Positions 28,463-38,282 of a DNA stretch of 64,000 bases are shown here, piece by piece (positions within the stretch are counted from its first letter, which is position 1; each line of letters opens with the position of its first letter). The notes beneath the pieces are model-generated. The model was not told the DNA's origin, did no database searches, and saw only the letters and a program-made list of their open reading frames with translations. Origin of the DNA: Chryseobacterium formosum. Its GTDB lineage: Bacteria; Bacteroidota; Bacteroidia; Flavobacteriales; Weeksellaceae. Location of the stretch: contig NZ_JAOVZW010000003.1 in NCBI RefSeq assembly GCF_026460885.1, forward strand, positions 124,001 through 188,000. Direction: 5' to 3'. The translations under genes and the position numbers were made by a program.

Positions 28463-29448
28463 AACCTTATACTTTTGAAAAAGCAGCAAATACAGATGCT
28501 GCATTACGCTCGAAAAATGAAAAAGCACAGTTTATTGCAGGCGGAACCAATCTCGTTGATCTTCTGAAAAAAAATATTGCTCAACCGGATTCTTTGATAG
28601 ACATTACGTCAGCTGTTTCCAGTGAAATCGTTCTATCGAAAAAGAACATCAGCATCGGAGGAATGGTTCGAAATACAGTATTAACAACCGATAAAAATAT
28701 TCTTCAAAATGTTCCACTGATCGCAAAAGCAGTTTTGGCAGGAGCTTCACCGCAGATTAGAAATATAGCAAGTACAGCAGGAAATTTATTGCAGCGTACA
28801 AGATGTGTCTATTTTTACGACATCACAATGCCTTGTAATAAGAGAAATCCTGGAAGCGGTTGCAGTGCGTTGAAAGGTGAGAATAGCATGAGTGCTTTGG
28901 TGGGGTATAATGAACAGTGTGTTGCAGTACATCCTTCCGATTTATGTGTTGCACTTGCGGCTCTTGATGCTGAGGTTTTTGCAACTTCTGAAAACAAAAA
29001 GAAAATAAAAATTCCTTTTAAAGATTTTCATAAGCTGCCGGAAAATACACCGTCATTAGATAATACGCTTCCTCAAAACGCATTGATTACGCATATTGAA
29101 ATTCCGATAGAACCATTTTCAAAGAATTTTGCTTACGTGAAACTTCGGGAGCGTACATCGTATGCTTTTGCATTGGTTTCGGTTGCTTCGGCTTTGCATC
29201 TGGAAGGTGATAAAATTATTGAAGCGAGATTAGCTTCGGGTGGAGTCGCTCACAAACCCTGGCGTTGGTATGAAGCGGAAAATTACCTGAAAGGAAAGAA
29301 AGCTTCCGCTGAAACTTTTGCAAAAGTAGCTTCCATAGCAACAGAAAATATTAAAACACTTTCAAAAAACGGATATAAAATTCCGATGCTGAAAGGTGCA
29401 ATTGAAACGGCTTTACAAAACAGCTTGAAATCAATAAAGAGTATTTAA
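28459..29448 (+). CDS. paoB: Molybdenum hydroxylase FAD-binding subunit (PaoB-like)
   Basis: The medium subunit carries FAD and passes electrons from the iron-sulfur clusters. The FAD-binding PCMH motif AQFIAGGTNLVDLLK lies near residue 25, and the ASPQIRNIASTAGNLLQRTRC loop near 95. Cysteines in RCVYFYDITMPCNKRNPGSGC could bind the extra [4Fe-4S] cluster seen in E. coli PaoB. At 329 residues it has normal length. It overlaps paoA by 4 nt, so the subunits are translationally coupled. Confidence 0.92.
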   Translation: MKPYTFEKAANTDAALRSKNEKAQFIAGGTNLVDLLKKNIAQPDSLIDITSAVSSEIVLSKKNISIGGMVRNTVLTTDKNILQNVPLIAKAVLAGASPQIRNIASTAGNLLQRTRCVYFYDITMPCNKRNPGSGCSALKGENSMSALVGYNEQCVAVHPSDLCVALAALDAEVFATSENKKKIKIPFKDFHKLPENTPSLDNTLPQNALITHIEIPIEPFSKNFAYVKLRERTSYAFALVSVASALHLEGDKIIEARLASGGVAHKPWRWYEAENYLKGKKASAETFAKVASIATENIKTLSKNGYKIPMLKGAIETALQNSLKSIKSI

Positions 29449-29464
29449 TTTAAAAATTAAAAGA

Positions 29465-31675
29465 ATGGGATTTTTTGACGAAACAGAAAAGTATCCAATT
29501 CCTGTTGATGGAAGGGTAGAAGCTTTGGCAAAAGTAACTGGAAAAGGAAAATATGCTGCAGAATATGAAGTAGAAAATGTTTGTTATGCCGTATTGGTGA
29601 CAAGTGAAATTCCTTCGGGCAAGATTAAATCTTTGCAGCTTGATCTGGCAAAACAGGCAGAAGGAGTTTTAGATATTATTTCACATCTTAAAAAACCTGC
29701 AGTCCCCGGGTTTGCAGATGAAACAAAAATAAAAGAATCCAAATTCGGATTACCGGTTTTTCATACCGATACGATTTATTTCAAAGGTCAACCGATTGCT
29801 TTGGTCATTGCCAATACTTTTGAGGAAGCGGTGTATGCTGCCTCTTTGGTAAAAGCAGAGTATGAAACAGCCCCTTTCGAAGTTGATTTTAATAAAGCAA
29901 GAATTAAAACAGAATTAAAACCTGCCGGAAAAGAAAGAGGAAATATGGATGCTTGGAAAAATCTTCCTTTTTCAGTCGAGGAGGAATATAATATCGCAGA
30001 AGAAGTTCACAATCCTATGGAAATGCATGCAACGATTGCACAATGGGATGGAAATAAACTAAAATTGTACGACAAGAATCAGGGAGTTAATGGTGTTCAG
30101 AAAACGATTTCAGGATTATTTAATTTACCGGCAGATAATATTCAGGTTTTCAGTGAATTTGTTGGCGGTGGTTTTGGTTCAGGCTTAAAAGTATGGCCTC
30201 ATGTTTTGGCTGCCGTTTTAGGAGCAAAACAGGTTAACAGGCCTGTGAAATTGATGTTGACAAGACCTCAAATGTTTCATTCGGTAGGTTATAGACCTGC
30301 TTCGTGGCAGAAAATTAAGTTAGGAGCAGATTCTACAGGAAAAATTCAAGGAATACATCATCAGGCAAAAAACGGATGTGCTATATATGACCCCTTTAGT
30401 GACGGAATTACCCGTGTTACAAGATTGATTTATCAGTTCGATAATCTAAAAACTGAAAATGCTGTTGTTCCGCTCAATCTCAGTGCGCCAACCTGGATGC
30501 GTGGTCCGGGAGATTGTACAGGAGATTTTGCGGTAGAATCGGCAATCGATGAATTGAGCTATCAGCTTAAAATGGATCCGGTCGAACTGAGATATAAGAA
30601 TTTAGCTTTAGATAAAAACCCGGATACAGGTTTGCCTTGGTCAACGAATTATTTAAAAGAGGCCATCCAAAAAGGAGCTGAAATGATTGGCTGGAATCAA
30701 AGAAAATCAGTTCCAAATTCACAAACGGAAGGTGACTGGAAAATTGGCTACGGAATGGCAGTCGGAATGTGGAATGCCGGAAGAAATAAAGCAAGTGCAG
30801 GAATTATCATGGATAAAGAAGGAAACATTATCCTTCAAACTGCAATGACCGATATTGGCACGGGAACGGGAACAGGAATGCTGAACATTCTGCACGATGC
30901 GACAGGAATATCAAAATCAAAAATTAAAATAGATTTAGGAAACTCAGATTTGCCTCCTGCAGGAAGTCAGGGTGGAAGTACAGGAATGTCTTCCATCAGT
31001 GGAGCTGTCGTTGCGGTGATTGATGTTTTAAAACTAAAACTGGCAGAATATATTATAAAATTAGATTCAGGTTACAAAAACTCAACAGCAAAATATATCA
31101 TTCTTTCTGATACCGGAGTTTCGCTGAAAACAGCGGGTCAGCATTTTGTTCCGTATCAGAAAATCTGGGAAGCAAATAATCTTACGCTTATTGACGTAGA
31201 AGCCAGTTCAGGTCCGGGAGACGAAAGGTCAAAATACTCGTTTTGTTCTTCAGCAGCGCATTTCTGTAAAGTAAAAGTGAATATTAAAACAGGAAAAATA
31301 GTCGTTGAAAAAATGGTTGCTGTTGTAGATGGCGGAAAAGTTATTAATCCGAAGCCCGCAACCAATCAGATTACGGGAGCTGCAGTAGGTGGAATCGGTA
31401 TGGCATTAATGGAAAAACAATTAATTGACGAAAGATTGGGAAGCTTGGTTGGAAATGACCTTGCTGGTTACCATTTTCCGGTGAATGCAGATGCACCGAT
31501 TATTGAGGTTGCATTTATTAACAAACCCGATCCAAACATCAATCCGAGTGGTGCAAAAGGTTTGGGAGAGGTGGGAATTATAGGTGTTGCTCCTGCGATT
31601 GCCAATGCAGTTTTTAATGCGACAGGAAAGCGTTTCAGAGATTTACCGATTACGCCGGAGAAGTTTTTTGCTTAA
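29465..31675 (+). CDS. paoC: Molybdenum hydroxylase large catalytic subunit (PaoC-like)
   Basis: The molybdopterin-binding subunit oxidises aldehydes or N-heterocycles with water as oxygen source. At 736 residues it matches periplasmic PaoC-type proteins. Visible motifs include EVHNPMEMHATIA, the GGGFGSGLK loop and WMRGPGD near the cofactor, AGSQGGST, and GAKGLGEVG with the catalytic glutamate near residue 705. It has no signal of its own and should travel with the Tat-bearing small subunit. No XdhC/PaoD maturation gene is beside it in this window. Confidence 0.93.
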   Translation: MGFFDETEKYPIPVDGRVEALAKVTGKGKYAAEYEVENVCYAVLVTSEIPSGKIKSLQLDLAKQAEGVLDIISHLKKPAVPGFADETKIKESKFGLPVFHTDTIYFKGQPIALVIANTFEEAVYAASLVKAEYETAPFEVDFNKARIKTELKPAGKERGNMDAWKNLPFSVEEEYNIAEEVHNPMEMHATIAQWDGNKLKLYDKNQGVNGVQKTISGLFNLPADNIQVFSEFVGGGFGSGLKVWPHVLAAVLGAKQVNRPVKLMLTRPQMFHSVGYRPASWQKIKLGADSTGKIQGIHHQAKNGCAIYDPFSDGITRVTRLIYQFDNLKTENAVVPLNLSAPTWMRGPGDCTGDFAVESAIDELSYQLKMDPVELRYKNLALDKNPDTGLPWSTNYLKEAIQKGAEMIGWNQRKSVPNSQTEGDWKIGYGMAVGMWNAGRNKASAGIIMDKEGNIILQTAMTDIGTGTGTGMLNILHDATGISKSKIKIDLGNSDLPPAGSQGGSTGMSSISGAVVAVIDVLKLKLAEYIIKLDSGYKNSTAKYIILSDTGVSLKTAGQHFVPYQKIWEANNLTLIDVEASSGPGDERSKYSFCSSAAHFCKVKVNIKTGKIVVEKMVAVVDGGKVINPKPATNQITGAAVGGIGMALMEKQLIDERLGSLVGNDLAGYHFPVNADAPIIEVAFINKPDPNINPSGAKGLGEVGIIGVAPAIANAVFNATGKRFRDLPITPEKFFA

Positions 31676-31772
31676 CTCTTAAATATTTATTAAATTTTTA
31701 AAGTAAAAAATACGATTGCTTTAATCAGCACGGTGTTTGCTTTTCTGTTATCATCACAATAAAATATTTTGT

Positions 31773-32762
31773 ATGAGAAATCAGATTATAACAGAAGAGC
31801 ACGCATTAGGTTTGGGAGGCGTGGCCATTGGAACCGCATTTGAAAAAATTACAGACGAACAGGCTCAAAATGTTTTAGAAACAGCATGGAACGATGGAAT
31901 AAGATATTATGACACTTCTCCGTGGTATGGACTTACAAAAAGTGAGAGGCGTTTTGGAGATTTTCTGAAACATAAAAACAGAGCCGATTTTTTATTCTCT
32001 ACCAAAGTAGGAAGGCTTTTTACGGAAGTTCCGGAAAATGAAGTTCCCCCAACAATGTGGAAAGCGCCATTACATTACGATTTCAAACATGATTATACTG
32101 AAGACGCAATTAAACGGTCTATTGAAGAAAGTCTTAAAAGAACTTCTTTAGGGCATATCGATATAGTTTATGTTCATGATTTATCTGAAGATCAAGTGGG
32201 TGACCGATATCCATTTTTCCTTGAACAGGCAAGAAAGGGAGCATTCAAAACACTGTCAAAACTACGGGATGAGGGAATTATCAAAGCATGGGGAATGGGG
32301 GTAAACAAGATTGAGCCTATCCTCGATTGTATTGAAAGTGCAGATCCCGATATTTGTCTTTCAGCGACTCAATACTCAATTCTTGAACATGAAGATGCGG
32401 TTGACCGTTTATTGCCTGCAGCGAAAAAAGCGGGCGTAAAACTGGTTTCGGGAGCAGGATATAATTCGGGTTATTTGGCAGGTCGAGAACGTTATAATTA
32501 TAAAGATGTCATTCCAAAAGGAATGCAAGAGAAAAGAAAGAAAATTCTTGAGACGGCTAAAAAATATAATGTTGATATTCTGCATGCAGCTTTGCAATTT
32601 GTTTTGGCAGCTGATGAATTTGTTTCTATTATTCCCGGCGCAAGTACTTCTTCACAGGTTACAGACAATGTAAAAGGATGGAAAACAGAGATCCCCAGAG
32701 AGTTCTGGACAAATTTAATAGAACAGGGTATAATTTATGAGAAAGCCCAAATTCCTGACTGA
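31773..32762 (+). CDS. Aldo/keto reductase
   Basis: A cytoplasmic NAD(P)H-dependent reductase with a TIM-barrel fold. The catalytic tetrad regions are visible: YYDTSPWYG (Asp, Tyr), FSTKVGR (Lys) and DIVYVHD (His). The layout with SERRFG and the C-terminal IPGASTSSQVTDN resembles D-threo-aldose or pyridoxal dehydrogenase-type members. I start at MRNQIITEEH (31773) because an upstream in-frame start adds residues unlike the family. It follows paoC by about 100 nt and may act on related carbonyl compounds. Confidence 0.88.
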   Translation: MRNQIITEEHALGLGGVAIGTAFEKITDEQAQNVLETAWNDGIRYYDTSPWYGLTKSERRFGDFLKHKNRADFLFSTKVGRLFTEVPENEVPPTMWKAPLHYDFKHDYTEDAIKRSIEESLKRTSLGHIDIVYVHDLSEDQVGDRYPFFLEQARKGAFKTLSKLRDEGIIKAWGMGVNKIEPILDCIESADPDICLSATQYSILEHEDAVDRLLPAAKKAGVKLVSGAGYNSGYLAGRERYNYKDVIPKGMQEKRKKILETAKKYNVDILHAALQFVLAADEFVSIIPGASTSSQVTDNVKGWKTEIPREFWTNLIEQGIIYEKAQIPD

Positions 32763-32770
32763 TCCTCTCA

Positions 32771-32808
32771 AAATGAAAACCTCAACTGTGAAGCTGAGGT
32801 TTTCATTT
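32771..32808 (+). terminator. Terminator after the aldo/keto reductase gene
   Basis: AAATGAAAACCTCA (32771-32784) pairs perfectly with TGAGGTTTTCATTT (32795-32808). Confidence 0.8.
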
Positions 32809-32898
32809 TATTAAGCTAAGTTTTGGATAGCTTAGGCAATTTATATAAAAAATACACATCATCATTTAGACGAAATCTAACGAGCTGTGTTTTAAAAT

Positions 32899-33483
32899 TT
32901 AAGGAATCTTCACGTCGAAAGATCTTATGTTCTCAAGGGTAGGTAAAGCATTAACGGTAATTTTCTTCTGGTTTTTCTTTGCTTTCTTAGAGCCTAAAAT
33001 TTGAGTGATCTCGATGACAGTTCCGGTAAGAAGATCAATTTTTGTATCAATGGTAGTTTCTTTACCATCCCATTTCACTTTCGAAATAGCGATCAGTTCA
33101 AATTTACCTTTGTTGAAACGGAAAGTCTGCTGCTCCTTTACATCACCAATTTCCTTATAGATGATCAAATTATTATTTTCGATGTGTATATCGGGAACTT
33201 GATTTCCACCATATTTTCCGTTCGGATATTGCGGATCAAAAACTTCTGTAGAACTAAAGGCAGATTTGAATTTTCTGTCCTGCCCCAAAAAGAATATCTG
33301 AAGTTTTAAAGGTTGTGTAGCATCTTTGGTATTCATAGAAAGAATAACTTTATCCTGCAGTCCGTCTTTATTAAGATCGCCAACTGCATCCCTTACCATC
33401 TTAAAATGATTTGTATTTTCATTGGCTTGGGAAAATAAAGGCAGAGTTGCGAAAATAGTAAATAGGAAAATTATTTTCTTCAT
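32899..33483 (-). CDS. Secreted VCBS/FG-GAP-like repeat protein
   Basis: The signal peptide MKKIIFLFTIFATLPLFSQ sets the start at 33483, four codons inside the longest frame. The motif DLNKDGLQDKVIL near residue 40 is an EF-hand-like calcium loop of the VCBS/FG-GAP type, and QFKS/ITQI strands follow. About 195 residues. Probably periplasmic or surface exposed. Function unknown. The upstream gap 33496-33909 is very AT rich and holds nothing I can name. Confidence 0.7.
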   Translation of the reverse strand: MKKIIFLFTIFATLPLFSQANENTNHFKMVRDAVGDLNKDGLQDKVILSMNTKDATQPLKLQIFFLGQDRKFKSAFSSTEVFDPQYPNGKYGGNQVPDIHIENNNLIIYKEIGDVKEQQTFRFNKGKFELIAISKVKWDGKETTIDTKIDLLTGTVIEITQILGSKKAKKNQKKITVNALPTLENIRSFDVKIP

Positions 33484-33912
33484 TGTTTTTAACAAATTGT
33501 AATTGAGTTTGAATATCTAAACTACGAAAAAAACTTTGATTATGACATGAAAACGAAAGAAATCAAAGTTATAGATCCAGAGAATTTTTTCACAAACAGA
33601 TTTAAAAATATGTTATCTGAATAAATAGTAAATAAGATAATTTTTTTTCTAAAGTTTTAATGGACAGAATAAATAATTCACTATATCTACTATTTATATC
33701 TCTAAAATAATTTTATTTAAAATATGTGGTATCACACTGTGAAGCTTTTTTATAAAGTTATTAATTGTAATATTTTTTTCATAATTCAATGAATTAAATA
33801 ATATAATTAATAATATGTGATAATAATCATGTATTTATAAATTTAACATAATATAATTTCAAAAAAAGATTCGAATTCCTACTTTAGCACTACTTAGAAA
33901 ACTGAAAATTTG

Positions 33913-35727
33913 ATGATAAAGTACTTCTTAGTCCTAGCCGGACTGAGCATTTCCTGTGGTGTCTTTGCTCAGCATCATGTCTCTAGAATATATTCCGATT
34001 TTTCTGGCTTTTGGGATAGCAGCACAACAGTTCAACCCAACAACAATCATAATCTTTTGGCCTTCACATGGGATGCTGATGGCGCAGGCAATATGTATCA
34101 GCCCAAAACATACAGTACAGGGGTAAATAATGCGGTATTAACATCTCATGGAGTATCTTATACTGCAGGAACATTCATATCATTACCGATTTATAATGTT
34201 CCCGCTCCAAATGGCGGTACATACGTAGGAGTTGGTCAAATGTATGGTGGTAATGGGAATGTTTCTCCGGTACCTGTGCACAACAACTTTGTGGAATATT
34301 TGTCTGATGGTATTCAGGGATTGGGATTAGGAACGGCAATGTTTAATATTCCTCCGGGATCAAGTATTAGTCTCAATACCATGGGAATTGTACCTTCTTC
34401 AATTGGTGACGGTATTCCGGATCTTATCTTTACTCAGATGGGTGAACCTTCCGGTAATCCTGATGTTTTTTATTTCGTTAATGAACTGGGAAATACGATA
34501 GGAACTACTTATTCGGTTACTTTTAACAGTGTACCGATAATCGGGAATGCCTGTTGGAAATTTTACAATGCCAATACGAATCCGCCTACTTATAATGCAG
34601 GAGTTTCAGGTACTTCGGGAACAGGAAGCTGTGTGCGTGCTGTAAGGGTTTTGGCGGCAGACTGGTCTGAATTTGGAATCACCAGCAGTAACTATATGCA
34701 GGCTGTGAAATTAATTCAGACATTTTCAGGTTCTTCTGATCTTGCATTTATCGGTGCCTATAATGAAGAGTCGATTACTTTTGCAGCAAGTATATCCGGA
34801 AGTGTTTATAATGACAATGATGCAGGGGTTCCGAATGGGAATTTTTATTCAGGAGCTACAGTAAGACTGCTTAATAATGGAGTAGCCTTCCGAACTGCAA
34901 CGACAAATGCCAGTGGTTTTTATTTCTTTGATAATATTAACACCAACACATATCCGGGACCTTTCACGGTTGAATTGGTGGTGCCACAGGGATTTTCTGT
35001 AGTTGGAAACAGTTTGGGCAATACAAGCAACAGTATTGCTGCTGCGCTCACCAACGGCTCTTCACAGGGAAACAACTTCGGAATCAACCGACCACCGGTA
35101 GCGGGGAACGACACCTTTTCGGCTCCTAAAAATGTTTCTAAAACGTTTAATCTTATCACCAATGATAGCGACTTCGATGGTGGAATTCTTATTCCGTCAA
35201 GCATAAATCTTATTACACCGGCGGGAGCATCCAATATTTCGACTTCAGGAAGCAACACCAAAGGATTTACAGTAAATAATCAGGGGACTTGGAGTGTTGA
35301 TAATGCCGGAATATTAACGTTTACTCCTGTACAGAATTTCTTCGGTACCGCATCTGTGGCACAATATACCATTAAAGATAATGCAGGATTATCAAGCAAT
35401 ATAGCATCGATCAATGTATCGGTAGATTATTGTTATAAACCGGGAGCAACCGGAACAACTCCTTCTTATACCAATCTGGGAATATCTACGTTATCGGAAA
35501 GATTTAAAAACTGGCCTGTAGGACCTACAACTGCGGAAGGTGGAATTCCGAACGGCTTTTTAGCACTCAACTCTTCCGATAAGGGGATGGTGATCACAAG
35601 GGTTTCAAGTTCTTCAGCAGTTACTCAGCCCAAAAAGGGAATGATAGTCTATGATATAGCTTCCCAGTGTGTTAAACTTTACAATGGTTCTGTCTGGAAC
35701 TGTATCAAAAGAACCTGCAACGATTAA
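33913..35727 (+). CDS. Large secreted adhesin-like protein
   Basis: The 604-residue protein has a signal peptide (to about residue 19), an N-terminal domain of ~280 residues with many G, N and Y, an SdrD-B/Cna-B-like domain (SISGSVYNDNDAGVPNGNFYSG, residues ~295-390) and a cadherin-like domain (PPVAGNDTFSAPKN, then NDSDFDG, ~395-510). The C-terminus ends GMIVYDIASQCVKLYNGSVW and a final CND, without a canonical T9SS tail. A surface or adhesion role is inferred. The next gene starts 11 nt later and shares the C-terminal motif. The first codon is ATG 33913, one after a TTG. Confidence 0.78.
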   Translation: MIKYFLVLAGLSISCGVFAQHHVSRIYSDFSGFWDSSTTVQPNNNHNLLAFTWDADGAGNMYQPKTYSTGVNNAVLTSHGVSYTAGTFISLPIYNVPAPNGGTYVGVGQMYGGNGNVSPVPVHNNFVEYLSDGIQGLGLGTAMFNIPPGSSISLNTMGIVPSSIGDGIPDLIFTQMGEPSGNPDVFYFVNELGNTIGTTYSVTFNSVPIIGNACWKFYNANTNPPTYNAGVSGTSGTGSCVRAVRVLAADWSEFGITSSNYMQAVKLIQTFSGSSDLAFIGAYNEESITFAASISGSVYNDNDAGVPNGNFYSGATVRLLNNGVAFRTATTNASGFYFFDNINTNTYPGPFTVELVVPQGFSVVGNSLGNTSNSIAAALTNGSSQGNNFGINRPPVAGNDTFSAPKNVSKTFNLITNDSDFDGGILIPSSINLITPAGASNISTSGSNTKGFTVNNQGTWSVDNAGILTFTPVQNFFGTASVAQYTIKDNAGLSSNIASINVSVDYCYKPGATGTTPSYTNLGISTLSERFKNWPVGPTTAEGGIPNGFLALNSSDKGMVITRVSSSSAVTQPKKGMIVYDIASQCVKLYNGSVWNCIKRTCND

Positions 35728-35738
35728 ATTTATACAAT

Positions 35739-36296
35739 ATGAAGAAGAGTTTATTACTGATGGCCGGAATGGTCATCATCAATTTGAATGCTCAGATAGG
35801 AATTGGCAAAACGGTAATTTCAGGAACGGGTTCCATTATGGAATTTGATGGTAATACTTCAAATCAATTAACGGATAATACGACAGCTAATACAAAAGGA
35901 CTGATTTTACCTGCAGTCCTTGAAACCCCTAATTTTGGATCTTCGGGTTCTGCAACGAGCATTGCTCAGAATGGAACATTTTTGTTTGACAGGCAGACCA
36001 AGAAAAACAGATTCTATGAAAATGGAGTGTGGAAAGATCTCTCTGATGAAGGCAATAACTCCGCTTTAATTCCCATTCCCGGAATTGAAACAGGAAACGG
36101 AGTAATTGTAGGAGCGTCATCAAGTGCTACAAAAGGAGTGCTGGTTTTAGAATCGGCTGATAAAGCACTGGTTCTTCCTCATATCTTAAATCCGCATCTT
36201 ACGGTGATTAATCCTTATCCGGGAATGATGTGCTACGATACAAAAAGCAATTCAATAGCCCTTTATGACGGGATCAACTGGAATTATTGGAAGTAG
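35739..36296 (+). CDS. Small secreted protein sharing its C-terminus with the upstream adhesin
   Basis: A 185-residue protein with a signal peptide (MKKSLLLMAGMVIINLNA). Its tail, PGMMCYDTKSNSIALYDGINW, matches the adhesin's KGMIVYDIASQCVKLYNGSVW, and LVLESADKALVLPHI parallels GFLALNSSDKGMVITRV. A similar motif occurs mid-protein (GTFLFDRQTKKNRFYENGVW), so the unit is repeated. It lies 11 nt after the adhesin gene, clearly cotranscribed, and is followed by a terminator. Possibly partners at the cell surface; function unknown. Confidence 0.75.
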   Translation: MKKSLLLMAGMVIINLNAQIGIGKTVISGTGSIMEFDGNTSNQLTDNTTANTKGLILPAVLETPNFGSSGSATSIAQNGTFLFDRQTKKNRFYENGVWKDLSDEGNNSALIPIPGIETGNGVIVGASSSATKGVLVLESADKALVLPHILNPHLTVINPYPGMMCYDTKSNSIALYDGINWNYWK

Positions 36297-36326
36297 GTTT
36301 CAACAAACTGCAGAATATCATTAACA

Positions 36327-36353
36327 AAAAAGAACGCCTTTAGCGTTCTTTTT
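36327..36353. terminator. Terminator between convergent genes
   Basis: AAAAAGAACGC (36327-36337) pairs with GCGTTCTTTTT (36343-36353). Confidence 0.85.
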
Positions 36354-36362
36354 ATATTCTTT

Positions 36363-36734
36363 TTATTTTTCATGCTCATTGCCGTTGTTGCACCAGTAGA
36401 GCGCATGATATACATTGTCTTTCGAGAAGAATTTAAAATTACTGAATCCGTCTAGATCGCTGAACTTTTTTGCGTTTTCATTGTTGCTTACGATCGCAGC
36501 ACGGTTGTAAGCAGTGATTGTATTTAAATCTGAAAGAGAATTTGTGAGCCAGGTTTTCACATCTGCATTTTCCAGGTCGGTATCCAGATACAGCATATAA
36601 TTCAGTTCATCGAATTTTGCCACTTTATTTTTAACGTGTGGAATGACAAGGTTTTCAAAATCTTCTCTGTTGATTTCTCCTGTAGCATTGAATGCCGCTA
36701 CGTTTTCCGGTGCATCATTAAGTATCGTAATCAT
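36363..36734 (-). CDS. SpoIIAA/STAS-like protein
   Basis: A 123-residue soluble protein with the SpoIIAA-like fold pattern: NVAAFNATGEINREDFENLVIP, then NYMLYLDT and AAIVSNNENAKKFSDL. Members bind lipids or small hydrophobic ligands or act in regulation; here the partner is unknown. It stands alone between convergent and divergent neighbours. Confidence 0.78.
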   Translation of the reverse strand: MITILNDAPENVAAFNATGEINREDFENLVIPHVKNKVAKFDELNYMLYLDTDLENADVKTWLTNSLSDLNTITAYNRAAIVSNNENAKKFSDLDGFSNFKFFSKDNVYHALYWCNNGNEHEK

Positions 36735-36927
36735 ATAATATATTTTTTTGGTGGTGAGAAAAGTTTGGCAATAATTAAGCCATTAAACAATAATGTGGTA
36801 CTTAAAAAATTATGAAATCATTATTTTAACATACTAAAATTTATCTGATATTTAAAAATTTATGCAGCAATGCTGTAACAAAACGATACATTAATGTACT
36901 CATCACAAATAATAAAAACGAATAACA

Positions 36928-37812
36928 ATGCCCGATTTGAGCACAAAATCTGTATTTCTTGATTTCTTGAATTTCCTGAAAAAACCAAACGATCAACAGA
37001 TTGAAATTTCAACAAAAGAAAAGATAATTCTTTTATTTAAATTTCTCTTTTTTGAATTGTTACTTACCTGTGCTATCGTTTTTCCGCTTGATTATATCAT
37101 CGATAAATTTGTTAAACTGAAAAGTGAAAGCTTAGATTATCAGCAAAATACAATCTACATGGTTTTTATTCTTGTTGTTGTTTTAGTTCCTTTTACTGAA
37201 GAAATTATATTCAGATCAGTTTTACGGTATAACTCCATATTCAAAGGAAGAGTAAGCCGTGAAAAATGGAACAGATTTTTTCCTTTCCTTGTGTATACAT
37301 TCAGTATTGCTTTTGGTTTGGTTCATGCGGGAAATTATTTCAATAACAGCATTACATTTTTTCTTTTATCGCCCCTTATTGTTTTAAGTCAGCTTTCAGG
37401 AGCATTTGTTATCAGCTATATCAGAGTACGGTTAAATTTTTATTACGGATTTTTTTATCATGCGCTTTGGAATTTTGTCGCTGCGATTTTGATTCCTTCG
37501 GTCATGATTTTATTTGCAAGTCCGTATGTTGATAAGACCACCAGTTATACTTTGAGTATTGAGGAAAAAGTGTTTTTCCATCTGAATGAAACTCAGACGA
37601 CCAGTTTGGATGTAAGAGATAATAAAATATATAAAATTGAAACAACACAATTGTATCTTCAGGATATTCTTGATCTAATTTATGGAGAAGGTAAATATTA
37701 TGTTGATGAATATATGTTGGATATGAAGTTTTCCTCAAAAAACGGAATCTCGAAGGAAAACTTTAAGAAGATGCTGGAAAAGGAGTATGAGATTCAGAAT
37801 ACTGCTGATTGA
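36928..37812 (+). CDS. CPBP (Abi/CAAX) family membrane protease
   Basis: A 294-residue integral membrane protein with about six hydrophobic helices. The glutamic intramembrane protease motifs are all present: EEIIFRSVLRY (EExxxR) near residue 93, FGLVHAGNY (FxxxH) near 131, and HALWNFVAA near 178. Such enzymes cleave within membranes and some protect against self-made bacteriocins. The last ~85 residues form an unusual charged tail outside the core. Confidence 0.9.
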   Translation: MPDLSTKSVFLDFLNFLKKPNDQQIEISTKEKIILLFKFLFFELLLTCAIVFPLDYIIDKFVKLKSESLDYQQNTIYMVFILVVVLVPFTEEIIFRSVLRYNSIFKGRVSREKWNRFFPFLVYTFSIAFGLVHAGNYFNNSITFFLLSPLIVLSQLSGAFVISYIRVRLNFYYGFFYHALWNFVAAILIPSVMILFASPYVDKTTSYTLSIEEKVFFHLNETQTTSLDVRDNKIYKIETTQLYLQDILDLIYGEGKYYVDEYMLDMKFSSKNGISKENFKKMLEKEYEIQNTAD

Positions 37813-37969
37813 TATCTTCTTTTGTCTGATGATGAGTAGTATCTATTATTTGTCATTCAAAGCATAACCAAGTAGAGCTTTGCTTTACTTTCAGAGAACG
37901 TCATTTTGAATAACGCAGCAAAACGGAGTGTATCGAGAATTTGTGATGGTCAGATTACTTTTGCGAATG

Positions 37970-38170
37970 TTAAATTTTCTTCAGTGCAGAAGCCTTATGA
38001 ACAGCTTTTTTGCCTGTCTTTTCGCTGGTGACTTCATATTGAGGTTCAGATTCTGATGCACGCCGTTGCCTGTTCATAAATATGAAATCTTTTTGATGTA
38101 CCTTAATGATAATACCGTGCGTATCTCCGTTTTGGGTTTTCCACTGTACGTGATCTCCTTTTTTTAGCAT
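37970..38170 (-). CDS. DUF2945 Tudor-like small protein
   Basis: A 66-residue basic protein with the whole family pattern: KKGDHVQWKTQNGDTHG at the start and SEPQYEVTSEKTGKKAVHKASALKKI at the end. The Tudor-like fold suggests binding to a protein or nucleic acid; the role is not established. A fragment of the TATCGAGAA repeat lies just downstream (about 37898-37942). Confidence 0.88.
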   Translation of the reverse strand: MLKKGDHVQWKTQNGDTHGIIIKVHQKDFIFMNRQRRASESEPQYEVTSEKTGKKAVHKASALKKI

Positions 38171-38282
38171 AACTTACTTATATTGTTTAATTACGGTAAT
38201 GCAAAAAAGATACTAAAAAAGTCAAACATACAGACTCAATGTATAACTGTCAGACTTAACTCACTGTTGATGAGCGGTAGTA

